From positions 62,001 through 126,000 of the forward strand of contig NZ_BIMH01000001.1 of assembly GCF_004000985.1 (NCBI RefSeq): DNA of 64,000 bases. The letters run 5' to 3'. A model generated the notes under the pieces. It saw only the letters and a program-made list of their open reading frames with translations, had not been told where the DNA came from and ran no database searches. This stretch comes from Paenibacillus validus NBRC 15382. Lineage in GTDB: Bacteria; Bacillota; Bacilli; Paenibacillales; NBRC-103111. Below, one piece after another: positions 25,104-34,732 of this stretch (positions are counted from its first letter, which is position 1; every line of letters begins with the position of its first letter). The translations under genes were made by a program, and so were the position numbers.

Positions 25104-25931
25104 TTATAACAGCCTGGATAATTCTTCTATATCTTCAGCTGAAGTGACCAACCCATGAATTGCGGAGGAAATTTCTCCTGTCGCAGCCGACTGCTTGTGT
25201 GAGATTTCAGTTGCTTTTTTCACTGAATTAGCGATAAATTCTACTTTTTGATTGAGTAAACGGAGTATACCACGGATTTCATCTACCGATCTGGCACTAT
25301 CTTCAGCAAGGCTTCTAATTTCTTTGGCAACAACGGCAAAGCCTCTTCCATGTTCCCCTGCTCTGGCTGCTTCAATACCTGCGTTTAAACCAAGAATTTT
25401 AGACTTCCCTGCGACTGAGTTGATGAATGTTAAGATCTTTGCCGTTTTATCAACTTGTTCGCTCATTTCTTTTTGCGCAGTGCCCAATAATTCCATAAAA
25501 TTAGCTAACTCGAGAGCCGAGGAAGAAAGCTCTTGGGTAGATGCAGCAATTTCTTCCGAAGTAGAGGCGAAATGCTGAGCTACAGAACTTAGTTTTTGTT
25601 GATTTTCCAAACTGATACCGATTCCAAAACCCCCAATAACTTTTCCATGCTCATCTGTGATGGGTACACTCTTTGCTTTAAAAGCAATGCCAAAAGCCTC
25701 TTTAGGCACACTAACCATTTGTGCTTTATTGGACTTCATAGCTAAATAAATAGCATCGCCTTCTGGAACAGCCATCCCGTCAATAGCACCAAGGTTCAGG
25801 TTTGAAGCAGGAAGATATAATAGAAACTTTTCGGTATCGGTTACTCCAATCATCACATCAAAAGGAATTCCCTCTTTTATTTTAGGCGCAAGTTTTACCC
25901 AATAATCGAGTAATTCATTCTTTTCATTCAC
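25104..25931 (-). CDS. Soluble methyl-accepting-chemotaxis-type signalling protein
   Basis: 275 residues and no membrane segment. Residues about 1-110 are a PAS-like sensory module (FDVMIGVTDTEKFLLYLP, VPITDEHGKVIGGFGIGIS). The rest is a short cytoplasmic MCP signalling hairpin whose tip is ILGLNAGIEAARAGEHGRGFAVVAKEIR, seen as NAGIEAARAGEHGRGFAVVA in part. This is much shorter than a classical receptor, so it may act as a soluble sensor for CheA or as an independent signalling protein. No chemotaxis genes are nearby. Strong Bacillus-type purine-rich site precedes ATG 25931. Confidence 0.85.
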   Translation of the reverse strand: MNEKNELLDYWVKLAPKIKEGIPFDVMIGVTDTEKFLLYLPASNLNLGAIDGMAVPEGDAIYLAMKSNKAQMVSVPKEAFGIAFKAKSVPITDEHGKVIGGFGIGISLENQQKLSSVAQHFASTSEEIAASTQELSSSALELANFMELLGTAQKEMSEQVDKTAKILTFINSVAGKSKILGLNAGIEAARAGEHGRGFAVVAKEIRSLAEDSARSVDEIRGILRLLNQKVEFIANSVKKATEISHKQSAATGEISSAIHGLVTSAEDIEELSRLL

Positions 25932-26232
25932 CGTCCATCCCCCCCTAAAATAGTCTATATACTTAAATATAATCTATGATTGTATGCGCTTACATAATGG
26001 ATAAAATTACTATATCGGATTTTTTTTTGACTGTCAATGTCAGTAGGATGCCTATATTTTCTGTCACATAATCTAAGGGAAATATACCCCCGAATATGCT
26101 AAGTTTAACCAATTCCTCTCGTTTACTGCGATTCGAATTCTCCTAACTGTCTGTAACGGCAAATTTTTTGTCGACCACTGGACCCCATATAAGTTACAAT
26201 AATACTAACTCAATAGCAAAAGGGGATCATTT
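25932..26232. other. Intergenic region between the MCP-like gene and thrC
   Basis: AT-rich divergent promoter region of about 300 bases. A TACAAT element near 26196 could be the thrC -10 box. I looked for T-box and riboswitch signatures and saw none. Confidence 0.3.
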
Positions 26233-27624
26233 ATGAAATATATCAGCACCCGGGGACAAGTATCCCCCACAGGATTTATCGACGCGATTCTGATGGGACT
26301 GGCCGACGACGGCGGCTTGCTCGTGCCTGAGCACATTCCGCAATTATCGGACGATACCCTTAAACAATGGCAGAAACTCACTTATCCGGAGCTCGCCCTA
26401 GAGGTGTTCTCCTTATATGTAAACAATGAAATTCCACGTGCGGATCTGAAGAAACTGGTCGACGACAGTTATGCGACATTCCGCCACGAGGATGTAACAC
26501 CCGTACGCCGGCTCGACAACGGTCGATATGTGTTGGAACTGTTCCATGGCCCAACCTTCGCCTTCAAGGATGTCGCGTTACAATTTCTTGGCAATCTGTA
26601 TTCCTACGTCTCCCGTAAAACGAACTCCATCATCCACATTCTTGGAGCGACGTCGGGTGACACAGGCGCTTCGGCGATCGAGGGCGTGCGCGGCAAAGAA
26701 GGAATCCGCATCTGTATCTTGCATCCACACCAGAAGGTGAGCAAGGTGCAGGAACTTCAGATGACCACGGTCAATGACGCCAACGTGCTTAACCTCGCCG
26801 TGGAAGGCACCTTTGATGACTGCCAACGAATCATTAAGGAACTATTCGCCGACGTTAGTTTCAAACACCGGTACCACCTGCGTGCCATCAATTCCATTAA
26901 TATTGCCCGGATTCTCGCACAGACGGTGTACTACTTCTATGCTTACTTCCAGGTAGCGAACAAAGAGCATGCCGATAAGATCAGCTTCAGCGTACCGACA
27001 GGGAACTTCGGCGATATATTTGCCGGTTACCTGGCTCAAAGAATGGGACTTCCCATCCATAAACTGATCTTGGCGACGAACGAGAACAACATCTTGGCAC
27101 GCTTTGTGAATGAAGGCGTATATCAACCGGGCGCTTTCCGAGGAACATACAGTCCGTCCATGGACATTCAAGTAGCAAGTAACTTCGAGCGATATTTGTT
27201 TTACCTGTATGGAGAGGACGCTGACACCGTGACCTCTCTCATGGCGCAGTTCAAAGCGGAAGGCCGCATCGTCATTACCGGAGACGTATTGAAGCGAGTG
27301 CAAGCCGACTTCTCGGCCTACAGCGTGGAGAACGAAGAATGCCTAAACACCATCAGTGCGTATTATGAGAAGTACAGTTATCTGCTGGATCCGCATACCG
27401 CCTGCGGCGCAGCAGCATCCGACAAGCTAGCGGCGGAGGGAGAGGTCACGGTTGTTCTGTCAACCGCCCACCCGGCGAAGTTCGACGAAGCCATCCGGCT
27501 GCGCAATATCAGTCAGACCTACCCCGAGCAAATCCAGGCGCTGTTCGACAAACCGCAAATCCAAACCGTTGTCGGCGGGTCCAACGAAGAAATAAAGAAA
27601 CAGTTAGTGACGTTTTTTAATTAA
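26233..27624 (+). CDS. thrC: Threonine synthase
   Basis: 463 residues, the longer threonine synthase form (as in Gram-negatives and yeast) rather than the 350-residue B. subtilis type. N-terminal motif YISTRGQVSPTGF, PLP lysine in FAFKDVALQFLGN, the phosphate-binding SGDTGASAIEG, the SVPTGNFGDIFAGY region and the late TAHPAKFDEA are all intact. It converts O-phosphohomoserine to threonine. AAAAGGGGATC precedes ATG 26233. It stands alone with its own terminator, unlinked to hom or thrB in this window. Confidence 0.95.
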   Translation: MKYISTRGQVSPTGFIDAILMGLADDGGLLVPEHIPQLSDDTLKQWQKLTYPELALEVFSLYVNNEIPRADLKKLVDDSYATFRHEDVTPVRRLDNGRYVLELFHGPTFAFKDVALQFLGNLYSYVSRKTNSIIHILGATSGDTGASAIEGVRGKEGIRICILHPHQKVSKVQELQMTTVNDANVLNLAVEGTFDDCQRIIKELFADVSFKHRYHLRAINSINIARILAQTVYYFYAYFQVANKEHADKISFSVPTGNFGDIFAGYLAQRMGLPIHKLILATNENNILARFVNEGVYQPGAFRGTYSPSMDIQVASNFERYLFYLYGEDADTVTSLMAQFKAEGRIVITGDVLKRVQADFSAYSVENEECLNTISAYYEKYSYLLDPHTACGAAASDKLAAEGEVTVVLSTAHPAKFDEAIRLRNISQTYPEQIQALFDKPQIQTVVGGSNEEIKKQLVTFFN

Positions 27625-27644
27625 TCCTCAGCAAGCTGCGTGAG

Positions 27645-27673
27645 AAAGCCATCCTACGGGATGGCTTTTGTTG
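27645..27673 (+). terminator. Rho-independent terminator of thrC
   Basis: AAAGCCATCC at 27645-27654 pairs with GGATGGCTTT at 27659-27668, followed by a short T-rich tail. Confidence 0.8.
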
Positions 27674-27984
27674 TTTGCTGCGTTGTCTTCGGCCATGTCA
27701 ATTCCTCCAGTCAGCTACGGAATATTTACGCCCCTTAATATGACAATGTTTGATTAATTATTTTATTTAGTCTTTCAATCCGCCCCCATCCGATCCTTTT
27801 CCTATCTATATACTACTATTCGTTTTTCCGGTTCCCTACTCGTCCCCATTTAAACATTAGGAAATATATGACATTCATTATCAACTATCGACACTATTTA
27901 TAAGAGTGTGATATCATATAATTCTTGATAAAGTGGTAACGCAATAAAGCAATGGATACTTAGTAAAAGGTGGTTTTTCATTCG

Positions 27985-28764
27985 ATGAAACGTTTGGCAA
28001 CTATGGTTATGGTTATCACAGCATCGCTCTCCCTCCTTGCAGGATGCTCCGGTTCGAAGGGCTCGGTTGGCGAGGACAACAAACTGGTGATTGGCATTGA
28101 CGACAAATTTGCACCGATGGGGTTCCGGGATGAGAAGAATGAGATCGTCGGGTTTGATATCGACTATGCTAAAGCGGCTGCCGAGAAAATGGGCACCACG
28201 GTGGAATTTCAACCTATCGACTGGAAAACAAAAGAATCCGAGCTGAGCAGCGGGCGGATCGATCTGATCTGGAACGGATATACGATTACGGACGAGCGCA
28301 AAGAGAAAGTCCTCTTCACCAAGCCCTATCTCAAAAATGCGCAGGTGGTTGTGACATTGGCAAAATCCAACCTGACCAAGCTCGATGATCTGGCAGGCAA
28401 GGTTGTAGGGCTTCAATCGCTTTCTTCCGCAGCAGATGCCTTGAATGACCACCCTATCAAATCCAGGATCAAAACCGTTACGGAGTTCTCGGATAACGTC
28501 CTCGCCCTGAGCGATCTGAAGATCGGCCGTGTCGATGCGGTGGTCATTGATGAGGTCGTGATTAAGTATTATATGGCCAAGGAAACGGGCACCTTCAAGC
28601 TGCTCAGTGAATCTCTTGCTCCGGAAGAGTACGGAATCGGCGTAAAGAAAGGCAACGACGCCCTGCTTCAGAAGCTGCAAAAAGCGCTTGACGAAATGAA
28701 CCAGGACGGCACCGCGTCGAAAATCTCGCAAAAATGGTTTGGCGAAGACAAAGTATTAAAGTAA
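27985..28764 (+). CDS. Amino acid ABC transporter substrate-binding lipoprotein
   Basis: 259 residues from ATG 27985 (AAAGGTGG upstream; an in-frame GTG at 27970 lies in that site). Lipoprotein signal with the lipobox LLAGC. The periplasmic-binding-protein family 3 pattern is clear: GIDDKFAPMGFRD, GFDIDYAKAAAEKMG, RIDLIWNGYTIT, ERKEKVLFTKPY and a final KISQKWFGED. It delivers a polar amino acid or related compound to the permease and ATPase that follow. The family includes glutamine, arginine and cystine importers; I cannot specify which. Confidence 0.88.
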   Translation: MKRLATMVMVITASLSLLAGCSGSKGSVGEDNKLVIGIDDKFAPMGFRDEKNEIVGFDIDYAKAAAEKMGTTVEFQPIDWKTKESELSSGRIDLIWNGYTITDERKEKVLFTKPYLKNAQVVVTLAKSNLTKLDDLAGKVVGLQSLSSAADALNDHPIKSRIKTVTEFSDNVLALSDLKIGRVDAVVIDEVVIKYYMAKETGTFKLLSESLAPEEYGIGVKKGNDALLQKLQKALDEMNQDGTASKISQKWFGEDKVLK

Positions 28765-28838
28765 ACAAAACCGAATGATGATCAGGCAAGCCGGATTTCT
28801 TCTCGGAAATCCTGTTTTGTTTTTGGGGGAATTTCTTC

Positions 28839-29498
28839 ATGTCCGCAGATTACATCACCACCATGATCAAGCCGATGCTGCAAGGGGCCCAAATGACGGT
28901 CCTCTTGTTTCTAATCGCCATTGTGGTATCCATTCCGCTGGGCTTCGTGCTCACGCTAGCTGTAAAAAGCAGCATCAAGTCTATCGCTTGGCTCGCCCAT
29001 TCCTATATCTACATCATGCGCGGGACGCCGCTGCTTCTGCAGCTGCTCTTTATCTGCTTCGGGCTGCCGATGCTGCCGCTGGTCGGCGAATATCTGGTGC
29101 TGGACCGGTTTACCGCTGCATGCCTGGGCTTTATCTTGAACTATGCGGCGTATTTTGCCGAGATCTTCCGCGGCGGTCTGCTGGCGATTGATAAAGGCCA
29201 ATATGAGGCCTCACAGGTGCTGGGTTTGAACAAATGGCAGACCATGACACGAATTATTCTGCCTCAAATGTTCCGCGTTGCACTGCCTGCAGTGTCCAAC
29301 GAGTCGATTACGCTGATCAAGGATACCGCGCTTCTGTATGCCGTTGCCGTTCCGGAGCTGCTGCACTTTGCCCAGACGGCAGTGAACCGGGACTTTACGA
29401 TCGTGCCTTTCTTTATAGCCGGTATGATTTATCTGCTCATGACGCTCTTGCTAACCGCACTCTTCAAATGGCTGGAACAAAGATTTAAATTTGAATAA
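28839..29498 (+). CDS. Amino acid ABC transporter permease
   Basis: 219 residues with about five membrane helices. It carries the HEAT/polar amino acid permease signatures [15 protein letters not shown] near residue 60 and the EAA loop ([33 protein letters not shown]), which contacts the ATPase. It is the homodimer-forming type, as no second permease is present. Starts 74 bases after the binding protein gene with GGGGGAA upstream. Confidence 0.9.
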   Translation: MSADYITTMIKPMLQGAQMTVLLFLIAIVVSIPLGFVLTLAVKSSIKSIAWLAHSYIYIMRGTPLLLQLLFICFGLPMLPLVGEYLVLDRFTAACLGFILNYAAYFAEIFRGGLLAIDKGQYEASQVLGLNKWQTMTRIILPQMFRVALPAVSNESITLIKDTALLYAVAVPELLHFAQTAVNRDFTIVPFFIAGMIYLLMTLLLTALFKWLEQRFKFE

Positions 29499-29512
29499 AA
29501 GGAATGGCGAAC

Positions 29513-30259
29513 GTGGCTATCATTGAAGTAACCAACCTCAAAAAATCATTCGGCACGCTGGATGTGCTGAAGCAGATTACATTTCAAGTAAATAAAAACG
29601 ATGTGGTTGCGGTGATTGGCCCCTCCGGATCCGGGAAAAGCACGATGCTCCGAAGTCTGGTTCATCTCGAACAGATTAATGGCGGCAGCATCAACGTAGC
29701 CGGAGACTATCTTGTCAAGGACGGGGTCTACTCCAAGCCTCAGGAGATCAAGCGGATCACCTCCAAGATGGGCATGGTGTTCCAGCATTTCAATCTGTTC
29801 CCGCACCTCACGGTCCAGGAAAATCTGGAGCTCGCTCCCAAAATGGTCAAAAGAGAGCCGAGTGCGGAACTTCGCAGACGAAGCACCGGGCTGCTGGAAA
29901 AGGTAGGTCTCGCCGAACGGGCGTCGGCTTACCCGGCCAAGCTCTCGGGCGGCCAAAAGCAACGTGTCGCCATTGCCCGGGCGCTAATGATGAATCCCGA
30001 GATCCTGGTGTTCGATGAACCCACCTCCGCCCTCGATCCGGAATTGACCGGCGAGGTACTGCAGGTGATGAAGAGTCTCGCCGAAGAGCATATGACGATG
30101 ATTGTCGTGACGCATGAAATGGGATTCGCCAAGGAAGTGGCCAATCAGGTGATGTTCATGGATCATGGAGAGATCATCGAAACCGGCCATCCGGAGCAGC
30201 TCTTTACAACTCCCCGGTTTGACCGAACGAAAGCCTTCCTGAACCGGAGTTGGCAATAG
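29513..30259 (+). CDS. Amino acid ABC transporter ATP-binding protein
   Basis: 248 residues from GTG 29513, preferred over ATG 29504 because AAAAGGA is nine bases before the GTG but directly abuts the ATG. Walker [11 protein letters not shown]-loop [11 protein letters not shown], signature [15 protein letters not shown] and Walker [14 protein letters not shown] are all intact, as is the switch His (VVTHEM). It powers import by the preceding permease. A strong terminator follows. Confidence 0.92.
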   Translation: MAIIEVTNLKKSFGTLDVLKQITFQVNKNDVVAVIGPSGSGKSTMLRSLVHLEQINGGSINVAGDYLVKDGVYSKPQEIKRITSKMGMVFQHFNLFPHLTVQENLELAPKMVKREPSAELRRRSTGLLEKVGLAERASAYPAKLSGGQKQRVAIARALMMNPEILVFDEPTSALDPELTGEVLQVMKSLAEEHMTMIVVTHEMGFAKEVANQVMFMDHGEIIETGHPEQLFTTPRFDRTKAFLNRSWQ

Positions 30260-30267
30260 TTCCTCAG

Positions 30268-30305
30268 GCGCAGCTCTATCGAATGGATAGACTGCGCGCT
30301 TTTTT
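30268..30305 (+). terminator. Rho-independent terminator of the amino acid ABC operon
   Basis: GCGCAG, two unpaired bases and CTATC pair with GATAG and CTGCGC, followed by TTTTTT. Confidence 0.85.
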
Positions 30306-30321
30306 GCATGTCTGCTGCCCT

Positions 30322-31947
30322 CTATCCATTTAATCCGTCCAATTTGACGGCAATTTGCAGCTGCAGCCTCGTTTCCGGATCATCAAGATGAAATCCCAGC
30401 TCGTTGCGTATTCGTTCGATCCGGTAATTGACGGTATTATAGTGAATAAACAAACGCTCCGCAGTTTCTTTTACATTGCAATTACTAAGAAAATAAGTTC
30501 GCAATGTTTGTAAAAGCGAGCCTTGATGCTTACGGTCATATTCGATTAGCGGCTGTAAAAAAATTCGCTTATATTCCTCCAGTTCCTCGGTTCCTTGCAA
30601 GCGGTACAGCAAAAGATATATGCCTAAATCGCGATAATGAACAATCGCATCATTCACATGGCTTTCACGGCATACTTCCGCTGCGCGTTTGGCTTCGCGA
30701 AAGCTGGCCGGTACACCGCTTTGATCTTGAGCCTCCCGGCCCAAGCATAATGTCGCGCGCTTCTCCAGAAGTTTGGGGCGCAGCAGAGACCATACGTCTC
30801 CCAGCGCATCTTTTCTCCATTTCTGATCTTTCTCACCGCTGTTTATCAACGTGATAAGGACGACTAAGCTCTCTTCGAGAACCGTCCAAATCATATCTTT
30901 TTTACCGGCGGCATCCCAGTTTAATCTTCGGGCTATTTCCTGAAGGTCGCTCACCTCCGGCTTTCGTTCATGAAAGGTTACGACGCCTACCAAAAAGGAC
31001 GATCCCTCGATGAACGGGCGTCCGCATGCTTCTGCCCTCATCCGCAAATCCGCGGGGGAAACGATGCGCCCGGCTATCCAATCCTGCAGAAATTGGTCGA
31101 TATACTTGGCCTCAATTTTCTTCCTGACTTGCGAGTTGTTTATTTCAAAGCCGATTAGCTCGCTGGCCCAGTTCATCGTCAACGTATCGACAATTCCGTA
31201 TTCGCTTTGCTGCTCCAGCATCAGCAAAAGAGACGGCTGCTGCACTTGTCCATCGGGCACCGATGTAATGTATACGCGAATCATTTGCTCCCCTGCCTGG
31301 ATGAAACTGGTTTCAAGGGTTCGGTCCTCCCTGAGTCTCTCCCATCCGGCCTCGTCTACCTGCCTGCATAAATGCTCAGCTGAAGGTGAAGCCATCCAGC
31401 GATTGCCCGGGTCCAGCAATACAACCGGGTTTTGAATGAGAAGCTGCAGATGGTGTAAAAACGCATGAAGCCCATCCCCGTGCAATAGCACTTGGGACAG
31501 GCGTTGGACCCGGCTTTGAAGAAGCGTTAGCTGTCTTACTTCCGTGACGAGAACGCGTTCCATCACTTCGCGGACAACATCGGAGAATGCGGTATCCGGG
31601 GGAAGCTCGATTAAGGGGAGTCCATGAAACTCGGCGGCCTTCACAGCCGAGTCGGGCACGGTGTCTATAAATCGTTTCGTCTTGATGCCCAGAGCGACTA
31701 CGCCCTTTTGCACAAGCTGCTCAATTAAGGTGACAAACAATTCCGGATTATGTTTTAAGGGATACCCCGTTGTCATTAAGAACTCGCCAGGCTTTACCCA
31801 ATTAATCACATCGGGAACTTCCATCACATTGATTCTGCTTATCGTCTGCTCCAAGCCGGACCGTCCCCCAAGAAGAACAGCCTCCTTGAAATGAGGGATC
31901 GAGAAAAGATCTTTTACAGTAAAGCCGTACACAGCTTCCTTTTCCAT
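30322..31947 (-). CDS. PucR-family transcriptional regulator
   Basis: 541 residues. N-terminal PucR domain (about 1-130: VKDLFSIPHFKEAVLLGGRSGL, GEFLMTTGYPL, ALGIKTKRFIDTVPDS), a long central region, and the C-terminal helix-turn-helix of the PucR/CdaR type (LLQTLRTYFLSNCNVKETAERL then FIHYNTVNYRIERIRNELG, read in parts). PucR activates purine catabolism in B. subtilis when nitrogen is limiting. Here it is the last gene of a minus-strand run of BMP-type ABC transporter and isochorismatase-fold hydrolase genes, so it most likely controls urea-polymer or ureide use. Confidence 0.88.
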   Translation of the reverse strand: MEKEAVYGFTVKDLFSIPHFKEAVLLGGRSGLEQTISRINVMEVPDVINWVKPGEFLMTTGYPLKHNPELFVTLIEQLVQKGVVALGIKTKRFIDTVPDSAVKAAEFHGLPLIELPPDTAFSDVVREVMERVLVTEVRQLTLLQSRVQRLSQVLLHGDGLHAFLHHLQLLIQNPVVLLDPGNRWMASPSAEHLCRQVDEAGWERLREDRTLETSFIQAGEQMIRVYITSVPDGQVQQPSLLLMLEQQSEYGIVDTLTMNWASELIGFEINNSQVRKKIEAKYIDQFLQDWIAGRIVSPADLRMRAEACGRPFIEGSSFLVGVVTFHERKPEVSDLQEIARRLNWDAAGKKDMIWTVLEESLVVLITLINSGEKDQKWRKDALGDVWSLLRPKLLEKRATLCLGREAQDQSGVPASFREAKRAAEVCRESHVNDAIVHYRDLGIYLLLYRLQGTEELEEYKRIFLQPLIEYDRKHQGSLLQTLRTYFLSNCNVKETAERLFIHYNTVNYRIERIRNELGFHLDDPETRLQLQIAVKLDGLNG

Positions 31948-31998
31948 CGTTTATTCCTCCCGGTGCGCACTTCGTGTCTGTTTTCAATGCAGTCGTTG

Positions 31999-32685
31999 TC
32001 AAGCGTTTCGCAGGCTTTTTACAACCGGCTCCGACATCGACGTCCACCCGAAAATTCCGCCCTGCTGCCAAATCATCCGCAGTGCAGCCGCATGATCTTC
32101 AGGATCAAAGGCGGCTGTTGCATCTTCCAGCACAAGACATTCATACCCCCGGTCATTCGCTTCCCGAAGTGTGGTATGCACACAAACATGTGTCGTGACC
32201 CCGCATAAAATTAACGCTTCTATCCGGTTTTCTTCAAGAATCGCTTGTAAATCCGTTTGAAAAAACGCTCCTTTTCCAGGCTTGTCGATTATGATCTCCC
32301 CCGCTTCGGGGGTGAGTTCGGGAACGATAGCATGTCCCCTTTCTCCACGAATCAGAATTCGCCCCATCGGTCCCTCGTCTCCAATCCCGGCCCCCTGTCT
32401 CCGGCTCCGCCTAAGCTTGGACGGCGGACAATCGGACAAATCGGGCAGATGCCCCTCCCGGGTATGAACGATCATCAGGCCGGCGAATCTGGCAGCGGCC
32501 ATGACGCGCGAGATGACCGGGATAATGGACCGTGTGGACGAAATATCATTTCCAAGCCGTTCCCCAAAACCTCCCGGTGCGCAAAAATCATTCTGCATGT
32601 CAATGACGACAAGAGCTGTCCGGTCGGGACGAAACACAAACGGATACGGCAGGGACTCATTCAGCGTTAGGGTTGGTTTCATCAT
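31999..32685 (-). CDS. Isochorismatase-fold cysteine amidohydrolase 1 (biuret/triuret-hydrolase-like)
   Basis: 228 residues from ATG 32685 after GAGGGA. Catalytic triad residues by family pattern: Asp in ALVVIDMQNDF, Lys in IIIDKPGKGAF and Cys in GVTTHVCVHTTLREANDRG (partly quoted). The KRWRS region is changed to KLRRSRRQG, and the late WQQGGIFG keeps the Gln/Gly loop. It is closest to BiuH-type biuret hydrolases and ureidoacrylate hydrolases. It differs from the other two paralogues at several substrate-side positions (TTHVC instead of TTDVC), so it may act on a related substrate such as triuret or carboxybiuret. Lies 48 bases after its inactive-looking paralogue. Confidence 0.75.
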   Translation of the reverse strand: MMKPTLTLNESLPYPFVFRPDRTALVVIDMQNDFCAPGGFGERLGNDISSTRSIIPVISRVMAAARFAGLMIVHTREGHLPDLSDCPPSKLRRSRRQGAGIGDEGPMGRILIRGERGHAIVPELTPEAGEIIIDKPGKGAFFQTDLQAILEENRIEALILCGVTTHVCVHTTLREANDRGYECLVLEDATAAFDPEDHAAALRMIWQQGGIFGWTSMSEPVVKSLRNA

Positions 32686-32733
32686 TTGATTTCCCTCGTC
32701 TCCGGCAATTTTTGAATGCAGGCGAACCAATGC

Positions 32734-33471
32734 TCAGTTCGAGTTATGCAGATGAAGCCTGAGGAGCGTGCCGATTAATTTATCCGAACTGGACACCGCC
32801 CCAAAAACACCGCCTTGCATCGTCGCCATTTTCAGCGCAGCCACATGGTTGCCTACATCGGTTGCGCCGGTACAATCCTCCAGTATCAAGCATTCATACC
32901 CGCGATCATTGGCTTCCCGCATCGTGGTATGAACGCCGACGTCCGTGGTGATTCCGGTGAGAATCAGATGCGTAATTCCGCGCGATCTCAGAATCAGATC
33001 AAGATCCGTGGCGAAAAAACCGCCCTTGCCGGGCTTATCCACAACAATCTCATCCGGCAAGGGGGTAAGTTCCGTCACAATCCGCCAACCGGGCTCGTCT
33101 CTTACCAAGATTCGGCCCGAGGGGCCGACGCTTCCGATCTCCGCACCCGCTCTCCGGCTGCGCCACCGTTTATTGTCCGGTAAATCGGAAAGGTCCGGCC
33201 GGTGTCCTTCCCTGGTAAAAACGACGGTGAATTCGGGGATGGACCGAACGACCTCAAGCAATCTGCGGATCGGATCAATCGTACGCGCCGTTAAATGCGG
33301 GTCGTACCCCATCCGTTCTACATAGCCGCCTCTTCCGCAAAAATCATTTTGCATATCAATGACTAGCAGCGCTGTTTTCCGGGGGACAAGCTCCCCGTCA
33401 TAAGGCCATGAATAAGGATAAGACGGAACGGTTATTCTACCTGATTGTCCTTGTTGTCTATGCCATTTCAA
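32734..33471 (-). CDS. Isochorismatase-fold hydrolase 2, catalytic Cys replaced by Gly
   Basis: 245 residues from TTG 33471. The whole sequence follows biuret hydrolase closely (TALLVIDMQNDFCGRGGYV, RWRSRRAGAEIG, VVDKPGKGGFFATDL). The nucleophile position reads [15 protein letters not shown], so Cys is Gly: the codon is GGC where paralogues have TGC, a single T-to-G change. Asp and Lys of the triad are present. Unless this is a sequencing error it is predicted inactive as a hydrolase; it may be a non-catalytic partner or decaying gene. It sits between the binding-protein gene and the active paralogue in the same run, with its frame fully open. Confidence 0.8.
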   Translation of the reverse strand: MKWHRQQGQSGRITVPSYPYSWPYDGELVPRKTALLVIDMQNDFCGRGGYVERMGYDPHLTARTIDPIRRLLEVVRSIPEFTVVFTREGHRPDLSDLPDNKRWRSRRAGAEIGSVGPSGRILVRDEPGWRIVTELTPLPDEIVVDKPGKGGFFATDLDLILRSRGITHLILTGITTDVGVHTTMREANDRGYECLILEDCTGATDVGNHVAALKMATMQGGVFGAVSSSDKLIGTLLRLHLHNSN

Positions 33472-33523
33472 ATTCGCCGCACGCTCCTTACCCGGGCCTG
33501 ACGATACAAATGGTTTACGGTGC

Positions 33524-34690
33524 TCATTTCGGTATATTTCCGAGGACGCCCTTCACTAAATAATCGGCGGCTTCCAATTTTTCAACGGGCGGTATTTCTC
33601 CTTCCTTGATTTGAATTTTGCCCGATTGATCTTCAATAGGCCCTTTGAACGGCTGCAGCGTACCGTCAAGCAATTCCGTTTTTTTCGTTTCCACAAACTT
33701 TTTCACATCATCCGGAACCCCCGCACCGAGCGCTGTCATTTGAACGACGTTGTCTTTCAAGGTTCCACGATATTTACCTTCGTACTTGCTGCCTTTAAAT
33801 TTACCGTCGACAGCGGTTTTCACCATATCTACGAATAAATCCGGCCAGTTCCATACAGATCCGGTAATCCATCCTTTCGGCGCCAGAGAGGAAGCGTCCG
33901 CATGATAGCCAACCGACATGACGCCTCTGCGTTCGGCGGTTTCGATGATCGTTTTGGTACAATCTTGATGCTGCGTCAATACATCTACACCGTTGTCGAT
34001 CAGCGAGTTGGCCGCATTCGCCTGCTGTCCCGGATCACACCAGCTTCCCGTAAAGACAACCGATGTCGTCGCATCCGGATTTACCGATTTGGCTCCAAGC
34101 TCAAAAGCATTTACGTTCAGCAGCACCTGAGGAATCGGAACGGAAACGATATAACCCAATTTCCCTGTTTTGGACATTTTGCCCGCTGCAACGCCGGCAA
34201 GATAAATCGGCTCCCAGATCGTACCGAAATAGGTACCCAAATTGTCCGCCGTTTTCAGACCCCCCTGATGAAAGAAAGCAACTTCGGGATGGCGCTTGGC
34301 CACGTTCAGCGCAGGATCAAGGTGTCCGTAAGAGGTCGGGAAAATAATTTTGGCCCCTTCCTGGATCATCTGCTCCATGACCCGCTCAGCCTCTGCCGTC
34401 TCAGGGACATTCTCGGCCCGCAGCACTTTTAAATCCGGGAACGCCTTTTGGACCGCTTCACTGCCCAGATAAGCCGCCTGGTTATACCCGTAATCATCAC
34501 GCGCGCCTACGAAGATGAAACCGACAGCAGTCCCGCCTGTTCCCGGAGTGACGGAGCTGGTGCTTTTGGCGGCTTCCGCCCCGCTGCCGCTAGTTGGCGC
34601 TTGATTCGATCCGGGTTGGCTGCAGCCGGCCAAAAGAATGACAGAAGCCAGCGTTAATGCCAAAAAGCTCTTCATTTTGTTCCATTTCAT
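33524..34690 (-). CDS. BMP-family ABC transporter substrate-binding lipoprotein
   Basis: 388 residues. Lipoprotein signal with VILLAGCSQ. The basic membrane protein/PnrA fold is shown by AVGFIFVGARDDYGYNQAAYLG, YGHLDPALNVAKRHPEV, and DVLTQHQDCTKTIIETAERRG, quoted in pieces. BMP proteins bind nucleosides or other nitrogen-rich small molecules. It is followed by its two permease genes and upstream ATPase in the order ATPase-permease-permease-binding protein. Because hydrolases of the biuret/allophanate pathway flank it, uptake of biuret, triuret or a ureide is proposed rather than nucleosides. Confidence 0.85.
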   Translation of the reverse strand: MKWNKMKSFLALTLASVILLAGCSQPGSNQAPTSGSGAEAAKSTSSVTPGTGGTAVGFIFVGARDDYGYNQAAYLGSEAVQKAFPDLKVLRAENVPETAEAERVMEQMIQEGAKIIFPTSYGHLDPALNVAKRHPEVAFFHQGGLKTADNLGTYFGTIWEPIYLAGVAAGKMSKTGKLGYIVSVPIPQVLLNVNAFELGAKSVNPDATTSVVFTGSWCDPGQQANAANSLIDNGVDVLTQHQDCTKTIIETAERRGVMSVGYHADASSLAPKGWITGSVWNWPDLFVDMVKTAVDGKFKGSKYEGKYRGTLKDNVVQMTALGAGVPDDVKKFVETKKTELLDGTLQPFKGPIEDQSGKIQIKEGEIPPVEKLEAADYLVKGVLGNIPK

Positions 34691-34732
34691 GTGTGATTCC
34701 CTCCATTTTTATATATAAATTCAAGTGAAACC

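Noticed and set aside
27628-27696. 22-residue frame with a GGAGG site on the minus strand after thrC
   Set aside because: It runs through the thrC terminator, and nothing supports a real product; it may be a remnant start of a lost gene.
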